Assembly: GCA_016210395.1 (NCBI GenBank)
Contig: JACQUI010000223.1
Coordinates: 1-5,083, forward strand
DNA: 5,083 nt
DNA from: Chloroflexota bacterium
GTDB lineage: Bacteria; Chloroflexota; Dehalococcoidia; Lucifugimonadales; JACPCL1
Direction: 5' to 3'
The notes beneath the pieces were generated by a model. It ran no database searches and had not been told where the DNA came from. It was given only the letters and a program-made list of their open reading frames with translations. Numbering within the stretch: position 1 is the first letter of the stretch; each line of letters opens with the position of its first letter. Below, piece after piece: positions 1 through 3,674 of the stretch. A program made the position numbers and the translations under genes.

Positions 1-39
1 GACCTGGTCGCCGCCCTCAGCGACAAGCTGGGGCTGTAG
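1..39 (+). CDS. 3' end of an unidentified gene (partial)
   Basis: Frame 1 is open from the window edge and ends at TAG 37-39, giving a C-terminal tail DLVAALSDKLGL. The codons are GC-rich at the third position like the neighbouring genes, and the stop is followed by a hairpin repeat, which fits the end of a real gene. Twelve residues are too few to assign a family. It could equally be a chance open stretch, but its position in front of a repeat and a new gene makes a gene end more likely. Confidence 0.45.
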   Translation, partial: DLVAALSDKLGL

Positions 40-63
40 TCGCCGGGAGGGTGCGGGTCTTGT

Positions 64-96
64 CCTCTCCCTTGAGGGGAGAGGATTAAGGTGAGG
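64..96 (+). repeat. Palindromic repeat, copy 1, with RBS-like tail
   Basis: CCTCTCCC (64-71) pairs perfectly with GGGAGAGG (77-84) around the loop TTGAG. The 3' flank ATTAAGGTGAGG contains AAGGTGAGG (88-96), a good Shine-Dalgarno-like sequence 14 bases before the ATG at 111. The layout of C/T-rich arm, short loop, G/A-rich arm and a G-rich tail ending just before a start codon recurs at 2685 and 3635. No T-run follows, so it is not a classical intrinsic terminator. It looks like a dispersed intergenic palindrome. Confidence 0.7.
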
Positions 97-110
97 TTGA
101 AACGGTACTC

Positions 111-482
111 ATGCCAGACACCACAGGAGAAACCAAAATACCAACCATCACCTTCTACCACTGGGCGCGCTGATCCACCTGCCGCGCAGTCCGAGCGTGG
201 CTCGGCCGGCACAACATTAGCCTCGACGAGCGCGACTTCTTCGCCAACCCCTTCACCGAGGCCGAAATCCTCGCCCTCCTGGCTGGCCGCCCGCCCTCCG
301 ACCTCTTCTCCTGGAAAAGCCCCTCGGCCAAAGGCCTGGGCGTGACACCAGACACAGACCCCGCCCGCCTTGTGCAGCTCATGCTTGCCGAACCCCGCCT
401 CATCCGGCGTCCCATCACCCGCATCGGCGGACGGCTCATCCTCGGCGCAGACTACGCGGCCCTGGAAGAAGCGGTTGCCTAG
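111..482 (+). CDS. ArsC/Spx-family selenoprotein (candidate Sec-containing arsenate reductase-like protein)
   Basis: Read from ATG 111 to TAG 480-482, the frame has a single internal TGA at 171-173 (codon 21) and no other stop. It gives 123 residues, normal for the ArsC/Spx family. The TGA falls exactly where this family carries its first active-site cysteine: FYHWAR-U-STCRAVRAWL aligns with the family pattern Y-x4-C-x2-C-R, so the site reads Sec21-x-x-Cys24-Arg25. Downstream family hallmarks follow in order: the RDFFANPFTEAEI segment (about 41-53), DLFSWKSPSAKGLG (64-77), and LMLAEPRLIRRPI (90-102) with the conserved Arg-Pro, then GGRLILG. A SECIS-like hairpin begins six bases after the TGA. 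Known family roles are glutathione- or thioredoxin-linked arsenate reduction (ArsC) or transcription control (Spx); which applies here is unclear, though a Sec active site suggests a reductase. The alternative is a pseudogene with a Cys-to-stop mutation. I prefer selenoprotein because the stop is confined to the redox position and the rest is intact. Confidence 0.8.
180..211 (+). promoter_or_regulatory. Candidate bacterial SECIS element
   Basis: Immediately after the in-frame TGA (171-173), TGCCG (180-184) pairs with CGGCA (207-211). Above an asymmetric internal loop, CCGAGC (191-196) pairs perfectly with GCTCGG (200-205), leaving the apical loop GTG (197-199). The apical loop begins with G and lies 23 bases after the TGA. 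Bacterial SECIS elements recognised by SelB typically have a short upper stem, a small loop with a G in its first positions, and about 16-37 bases between UGA and loop; this fits all three. It lies within the coding sequence, as expected in bacteria. The GC-rich context means hairpins are common by chance, so the argument depends on its coincidence with the active-site TGA. Confidence 0.68.
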
Positions 483-511
483 GCCAACTGGATTCACGAA
501 GATGCGTTGAA

Positions 512-542
512 TAGACGCCCGGTGTGTGCTGTGGAGTACAAT
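512..542 (+). promoter_or_regulatory. Probable promoter of the Uma2-family gene
   Basis: TACAAT at 537-542 is a good -10 hexamer. A weak -35 candidate, TAGACG (512-517), lies 19 bases upstream, so the -10 carries most of the signal. The predicted transcript would start near 549, which supports ATG 579 rather than the upstream in-frame TTG at 507 as the start of the following gene. Confidence 0.45.
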
Positions 543-578
543 AGCCGTAGCAGGCAACATTCCCACGCGGAACACAGC

Positions 579-1148
579 ATGGCCGCATCACGAACGCTCC
601 TCACAGCAGACGACTTCTACCGCGAGTACAGCGGCAAGGAGGGCAAATACGAGCTGGTTGACGGAGAGGTAATCACGATGGCTCCGCCAGGATATGAGCA
701 CGGCGAAATCGCCCTTGCAATTGGCAGCCTTCTGCGCGCGTACGCGCGGCAGCGCCGGCTAGGCCGCGTTTCTGTGGAGAGCGGTTTTGTCCTGGACCCC
801 GGCACCGTGCGCGCGCCTGACGTGGCCTTTGTCAAGCAAGAGCGAATCCCGCAGGAGGGGTTGCCCAAGGCCTTCTTTGAAGGCCCGCCGGACCTAGCTG
901 TGGAGGTCGTCTCGCCCTCGGACACCGCCGCTGAGGTGGAGATTAAGGTGCACGACTGCCTGGAAAGCGGCGCGACCCAGGTGTGGTTGGTGTACCCAGA
1001 CAGCCGGCGTGTGTATATCTACCAGTACAAGGCCAGCCCCGAGAGAATGCAAGTCCGGGGCATGTGGTACAGCGCCGAGGATACCCTGCCTGGCGGCGAC
1101 GTCCTTCCCGGCTTCTCCGTCCTGGTCGCTGACCTCTTTGCCCCTTAG
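579..1148 (+). CDS. Uma2-family protein (PD-(D/E)XK nuclease fold)
   Basis: This is a 189-residue protein, the usual length for Uma2-family (DUF820) proteins. It follows the family plan: an N-terminal helix with KYELVDGEV (residues 23-31), a helical segment with H41, RAPDVAFV (78-85) carrying the metal-site aspartate D81, then PDLAVEVVSPSD (104-115) with E109, and K123 followed by ESGATQVWLVYP (129-140). These correspond to the acidic and lysine positions of a PD-(D/E)XK-type core. The family is abundant in cyanobacteria and Chloroflexota and is often annotated as a putative restriction endonuclease, but its biological role is not established. The open frame extends back to TTG 507. I chose ATG 579 because the homologous region starts there and a TACAAT -10 element lies between the two. 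The RBS is weak (GCGGAA, 567-572). It seems an independent transcription unit. Confidence 0.85.
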   Translation: MAASRTLLTADDFYREYSGKEGKYELVDGEVITMAPPGYEHGEIALAIGSLLRAYARQRRLGRVSVESGFVLDPGTVRAPDVAFVKQERIPQEGLPKAFFEGPPDLAVEVVSPSDTAAEVEIKVHDCLESGATQVWLVYPDSRRVYIYQYKASPERMQVRGMWYSAEDTLPGGDVLPGFSVLVADLFAP

Positions 1149-1161
1149 TCCGGAGGCCAGC

Positions 1162-1174
1162 CTGCAAATTGCAG
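1162..1174. repeat. Small interrupted palindrome after the Uma2 gene
   Basis: CTGCAAATTGCAG is a perfect 6-base inverted repeat around a single A, 14 bases after the Uma2 stop codon. It is too short and lacks a T-run, so it is unlikely to be a terminator. It could be a protein binding site or chance. The rest of 1149-1270 shows nothing I can name. Confidence 0.25.
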
Positions 1175-1271
1175 CCACATTCCAGGCGCCCCTAGCGCTC
1201 CACGCCGTTGCCGCATACTAACCCCAGCCGATACCGTTTCCCCCGCGCAGTGGATGGCAAAGCACACCCCA

Positions 1272-1298
1272 TTGGCGTAGCCTGAGATAGGCTACAAT
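1272..1298 (+). promoter_or_regulatory. Probable hemC promoter
   Basis: TTGGCG (1272-1277) and TACAAT (1293-1298) form a -35/-10 pair with a short 15-base spacer. The -10 matches 5 of 6 consensus positions and its sequence context GCTACAAT recurs at 2840-2847. Transcription would begin near 1305, giving a 5' leader of about 34 bases before the hemC TTG start. The spacer holds a perfect inverted repeat, listed separately. Confidence 0.5.
1277..1295. promoter_or_regulatory. Candidate operator overlapping the hemC promoter
   Basis: GTAGCCT (1277-1283) and AGGCTAC (1289-1295) form a perfect 7-base inverted repeat around GAGAT. It fills the space between the -35 and -10 hexamers and runs into the -10. 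That geometry suits a dimeric repressor that would block polymerase at hemC. No cognate regulator is visible in the window. It could also simply form a small hairpin. Confidence 0.4.
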
Positions 1299-1325
1299 AG
1301 GGGAAACACAGTCCGCTTGGATTCT

Positions 1326-1331
1326 CAGGAG
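1326..1331 (+). promoter_or_regulatory. Ribosome binding site fixing the hemC TTG start
   Basis: CAGGAG lies 7 bases before TTG 1339-1341. No ATG or GTG exists in frame at the family's expected N-terminus, and the TTG sits two codons before TKEKTIVIGARGS, so this RBS decides an unusual TTG start. Confidence 0.65.
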
Positions 1332-1338
1332 CGTTCGT

Positions 1339-2271
1339 TTGACCACGAAAGAGAAGACCATCGTCATCGGCGCCAGGGGCAGCCAGCTTTCCGTCCGCCA
1401 GACCAGGCTCGCCCTGGACATGCTCCAGGCGGCCCACCCGCACCATCGCTTCCAGCTCACCACCATCGCCAGCTCCGGCGACAACCACCCGGACACGCCA
1501 ATCGAACGCCTGGGCGTCGGCGCATTCGTCAAGGAGCTTCAGTTCGCCCTCTTGCGTCGCGAGATCGACGTGGCCGTCCACAGCCTGAAAGACCTGCCCA
1601 CGGCGCAAACGCCCGGCCTCGTCCTCGCCGCCATCCCCATCCGCGAGGACCCCCGCGATGCCCTGGTGGACCGCTGGGGGCTGCCCCTGGAGCGCCTGCC
1701 CGCCGGCGCGCGCATCGGCACCGGCAGCCCGCGACGCATGGCCCAGGTGCGCCACATGCGCCCCGACCTCCAGGTGCTTCCCATCCGTGGCAACGTCACC
1801 ACCCGCCTGGACAAGGCCCACGGCGCCGACTACGATGGCGCTGTCCTCGCCCTGGCGGGCCTCCGCAGGCTCGGCTTGGACGGCGATGTCAGCCAGGTCT
1901 TCGCCCCCGACGTGCTGGTCCCCGCGCCGGGCCAGGGCGCGCTGGCCCTGGAAGTGCGCGAGGACGACGCCGAGACGCTGGCCCTGGTGAGGAGCATCCA
2001 GCACTACGAGACCTTCATCGCCACCCGCGCCGAGCGCGCCTTCCTGGCGGCCCTCGGCGGCGGCTGCCGCGCCCCCTATGGCGCGCACGCCGTCATCGCA
2101 GGCAACACCGTCACCCTCACCGGCATGGTGGGCGAGCACTCCGGCCAGCGCCTCTACAAGGCCACCGCCTCCGGCAGCGTCGCCGACCCCGAAGCAGTCG
2201 CCATGGCCGTCTATGAAGCTCTCCAGCGCCAAGGCGCTGGCCCCCTCATCCAGCGCATGAAGGAACTGTAG
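1339..2271 (+). CDS. hemC: Hydroxymethylbilane synthase (porphobilinogen deaminase)
   Basis: HemC joins four porphobilinogen molecules into linear hydroxymethylbilane in the cytoplasm, the substrate of uroporphyrinogen-III synthase. The protein is 310 residues, normal for the family. Visible hallmarks are IGARGSQLSVRQ (10-21), GVGAFVKELQFALL (59-72), HSLKDLPT (81-88) with the catalytic aspartate D85, ARIGTGSPRRMAQ (124-136) and IRGNVTTRLDK (149-159) with substrate-binding arginines, VPAPGQGALALEVRE (194-208), and FLAALGGGCRAPYGAHA (235-251) with C243, the cysteine that carries the dipyrromethane cofactor. All key residues are present, so the enzyme should be active. It starts at TTG with an AGGAG-type RBS and has its own promoter with a possible operator. 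The next pathway enzyme, HemD fused to CobA, begins 1.4 kb downstream, beyond an accessory block that would interrupt a normally tight operon. Confidence 0.97.
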   Translation: MTTKEKTIVIGARGSQLSVRQTRLALDMLQAAHPHHRFQLTTIASSGDNHPDTPIERLGVGAFVKELQFALLRREIDVAVHSLKDLPTAQTPGLVLAAIPIREDPRDALVDRWGLPLERLPAGARIGTGSPRRMAQVRHMRPDLQVLPIRGNVTTRLDKAHGADYDGAVLALAGLRRLGLDGDVSQVFAPDVLVPAPGQGALALEVREDDAETLALVRSIQHYETFIATRAERAFLAALGGGCRAPYGAHAVIAGNTVTLTGMVGEHSGQRLYKATASGSVADPEAVAMAVYEALQRQGAGPLIQRMKEL

Positions 2272-2312
2272 CTGCGGCGCGGAACAGTCATAGCCATAGA
2301 AGGAAGGTGCGC

Positions 2313-2636
2313 ATGATAGACAGGGGAAAGGCATTGCGAGAAGCCCTTGAATGGAAGGAAGCGCACGGGGGGGCCAGGTCACTAGCTAGAGAAGCACAGG
2401 AGTTCCGGTTGATTCTCGAGTGGTTCTATGCCCATCGTGAAGAGCTTGTGAGGATTTATCCTGACCAGTGGATAGGTTTGTACCAGGACAGAGCCGTTGT
2501 CGCTAGCGACCTTGAGGAGTTGAATGGGAGCATGGAGAAGTCAGGCTTTCCCAAAAGCCAGGCTCTCGTGGCGTTCCTCAACACAGAAGGAGAGGAATGG
2601 ACACCCAACCTGCTATCCGGGTTTTTCAACGCATGA
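2313..2636 (+). CDS. DUF5678-like small protein, paralogue 1, with altered C-terminus
   Basis: This 107-residue, mostly charged soluble protein has no signal peptide or membrane segment. Start ATG 2313 is preceded by AGGAAGG (2301-2307) at a 5-base spacing, better than the GTG at 2307. Residues about 40-95 (HREELV...PDQWIGLYQDRAVV...LEEL...ALVAFLN) resemble DUF5678 proteins, small domains of unknown function. It aligns without gaps to the protein at 2868-3164 over the first 90 residues; I count 54 identical positions of 98. Its last residues, NLLSGFFNA, are absent from paralogue 2 but resemble the start of the protease at 3166 (VLTGVFDE), so the tail looks like a remnant of a lost protease gene read in the same frame. 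It lies 41 bases after hemC and may be cotranscribed with it. Function unknown. Confidence 0.75.
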   Translation: MIDRGKALREALEWKEAHGGARSLAREAQEFRLILEWFYAHREELVRIYPDQWIGLYQDRAVVASDLEELNGSMEKSGFPKSQALVAFLNTEGEEWTPNLLSGFFNA

Positions 2637-2684
2637 AGTCGTCCTTTTCCGGACCGGCGGTGTTTGTGGGCCTCATCCTGAAGT

Positions 2685-2719
2685 CCCTTCCCTTCAGGGA
2701 AGGGGACCAGGGGGTTAGG
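2685..2719 (+). repeat. Palindromic repeat, copy 2
   Basis: CCCTTCCC (2685-2692) pairs perfectly with GGGAAGGG (2697-2704) around the loop TTCA, followed by GACCAGGGGGTTAGG. It is nearly identical to the copy before the intact cobA (3635-3672) and precedes a cobA start codon fragment in the same way. The interval 2637-2684 before it holds nothing else I recognise apart from faint similarity to sequence after the protease gene. Confidence 0.75.
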
Positions 2720-2721
2720 TA

Positions 2722-2826
2722 ATGGTCCGCAAGTCCACCGTCTACCTCGTCGGCGCGGGCCGGGGCGACCCCGCTTTGCGCTCCCAGGGCGCGGCCGAGC
2801 TCATAGACGAAATCAAGGACCAGTAG
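2722..2826 (+). pseudogene. Duplicated 5' fragment of cobA joined to unrelated sequence
   Basis: ATG 2722 opens a 34-codon frame beginning MVRKSTVYLVGAGRGDP, matching the first 17 residues of the intact CobA at 3675 (MIRKSTVYLVGAGPGDP). At DNA level 48 of the first 51 bases agree, and the upstream repeat and RBS are duplicated too. One change turns the SAM-binding loop GAGPGDP into GAGRGDP. After GDP the similarity stops abruptly, and the frame continues as ALRSQGAAELIDEIKDQ to TAG 2824-2826. That tail does not match CobA and could be the end of another gene. The fragment lacks nearly all of the methyltransferase and cannot be functional as CobA, though it keeps a good RBS and may be translated as a short peptide. 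Confidence 0.8.
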
Positions 2827-2838
2827 CGCCTACACCCA

Positions 2839-2847
2839 TGCTACAAT
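2839..2847 (+). promoter_or_regulatory. Extended -10 promoter of the second DUF5678-like gene
   Basis: TGCTACAAT combines a TGn extension (2839-2841) with TACAAT (2842-2847); no good -35 is visible. Transcription would start near 2854, giving a leader of about 14 bases before ATG 2868. GTAGC (2823-2827) and GCTAC (2840-2844) form an inverted repeat reminiscent of the GTAGC...GCTACAAT arrangement at the hemC promoter. Confidence 0.45.
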
Positions 2848-2867
2848 GGCCCTTGTGGAGGCCCGTC

Positions 2868-3164
2868 ATGGTAGAGAAGGAAAAGGCGATAAAGGAAGTC
2901 CTTGAATGGATCGAACGGAGGGGTGGAGCGAACGCCTTTGCCGAGGAGGCAGACGAGTTCCAAAGGCTGATTGATTGGTTCTATGCCCATCGCGAAGAGC
3001 TCGTCAAAGAGCACCCCGACCAATGGGTGGGAATGTACCAGAACAAGGTTGTCGTTGCCGGCGAGCTTGAGGATTTGATTGAGCGTATGGAGAAGGCGGG
3101 CATTCCTAGAGGCAAGGCGCTGGTGGAGTTTCTCAACACTAAGGAAGAGGACTGGATACCCTGA
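2868..3164 (+). CDS. DUF5678-like small protein, paralogue 2
   Basis: This is a 98-residue cytosolic, charged protein. ATG 2868 has GTGGAGG (2855-2861) 6 bases upstream; the in-frame ATG at 2838 would overlap the -10 element and add residues unlike paralogue 1. Conserved positions shared with paralogue 1 include LEW (12-14), DWFYAHREELV (36-46), PDQWVGMYQ (50-58), VVVA (61-64) and ALVEFLN (84-90). The QW-x-G-x-Y-Q...VVVA...GIP core resembles DUF5678. It ends at TGA 3162-3164, one base before the GTG start of an aspartic protease, which implies translational coupling and a shared function. Pairs of a small DUF5678-type protein and a retropepsin-like protease suggest the small protein is a partner or substrate, but this is inference. 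Confidence 0.78.
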   Translation: MVEKEKAIKEVLEWIERRGGANAFAEEADEFQRLIDWFYAHREELVKEHPDQWVGMYQNKVVVAGELEDLIERMEKAGIPRGKALVEFLNTKEEDWIP

Positions 3165-3165
3165 C

Positions 3166-3594
3166 GTGCTAACCGGAGTCTTCGATGAGAGAGGCCAGCC
3201 CATCCTGAAAGGTCGCCTTATTGTTCCAGAACTGAACGTTGATGGCCGTGTGAAGTTCCGCGTGGACACTGGCGCAGACCGCACCTCCATTCACCCGCGC
3301 GATGCCAGGAATCTAGCCCTGCCCTTTCATCTGCTCAGGAACCCCGTGCCCCTGCAGGGCATCGGCGGCGCTCCTACCTATTACTGGCAGCCCGCTTACC
3401 TGACCTTTACCGGCGGCAGTGAGACCTTCGGCTATCGTCTACAGGTCGCCGTCGCTGCTCCCATCCAGAGCAACGCCACGCTCCCTTCCCTCCTCGGCCA
3501 GGACATCCTGCGCCACTGGCAAATGCTCCACGCGCCCGCACGCAGCCGGCTGGAGTTCGAATCGTTCCATGCAGATTTCACGTTGATGGCGTAA
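3166..3594 (+). CDS. Retropepsin-like (clan AA) aspartic protease
   Basis: The predicted protein has 142 residues from GTG 3166, one base after the preceding stop; the frame is open further upstream but there it only shadows the DUF5678 gene. The N-terminus VLTGVFDERGQPILKGRL is typical of small bacterial clan AA proteases. The catalytic motif is FRVDTGADRTSIHP (31-44) with D34-T-G-A. The loop LQGIGGAP (63-70) corresponds to the flap region, and PSLLGQDIL (107-115) is the conserved hydrophobic-hydrophobic-Gly-x-Asp motif near the C-terminus. A single DTGA motif means it must work as a homodimer like retroviral proteases. No signal peptide or membrane segment is seen, so it is probably cytoplasmic. 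Its substrate is unknown. The tight spacing to the DUF5678-like gene suggests one operon. Confidence 0.85.
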   Translation: MLTGVFDERGQPILKGRLIVPELNVDGRVKFRVDTGADRTSIHPRDARNLALPFHLLRNPVPLQGIGGAPTYYWQPAYLTFTGGSETFGYRLQVAVAAPIQSNATLPSLLGQDILRHWQMLHAPARSRLEFESFHADFTLMA

Positions 3595-3634
3595 TAGGCC
3601 GCTCGTCCTTCAAGGTACGATTTCACACTATCTT

Positions 3635-3672
3635 CCCCCTTCCCCTTCAGGGAAGGGGGCCAGGGGGTTAGG
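3635..3672 (+). repeat. Palindromic repeat, copy 3, leader of cobA-hemD
   Basis: CCCCCTTCCC (3635-3644) pairs perfectly with GGGAAGGGGG (3650-3659) around CTTCA, followed by GCCAGGGGGTTAGG. AGGGGG (3662-3667) lies 7 bases before ATG 3675, so the tail of the repeat appears to be the RBS of the fusion gene. No T-run follows the hairpin. In RNA, the hairpin would sit just upstream of the RBS and could influence translation. Confidence 0.78.
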
Positions 3673-3674
3673 TA

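Noticed and set aside
171..173. The TGA as an ordinary nonsense mutation making the ArsC-like gene a pseudogene
   Set aside because: It is the only stop in 123 codons and falls exactly on the redox cysteine with a SECIS-like hairpin behind it. A random nonsense mutation would rarely do this. Sequencing error remains possible.
91..345. GTG-started + strand frame of 84 codons directly at the RBS-like AAGGTGAGG
   Set aside because: Its product is a low-complexity Ser/Pro/Arg-rich sequence typical of an off-frame reading of GC-rich coding DNA. The frame starting at 111 holds a recognisable ArsC/Spx protein over the same bases.
507..578. Upstream TTG extension of the Uma2-family protein by 24 residues
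   Set aside because: The extra residues are not part of the usual family N-terminus, and a TACAAT -10 element lies inside the extension.
1192..2382. Long minus-strand open frame of 396 codons opposite hemC
   Set aside because: It is the antisense shadow of hemC: Ala/Gly/Asp-rich with no family motif, while the + strand carries every HemC hallmark.
3635..3659. Hairpin as a rho-independent terminator of the protease transcript
   Set aside because: The stem is strong but no T-run follows; the 3' flank is G-rich and serves as the cobA RBS.
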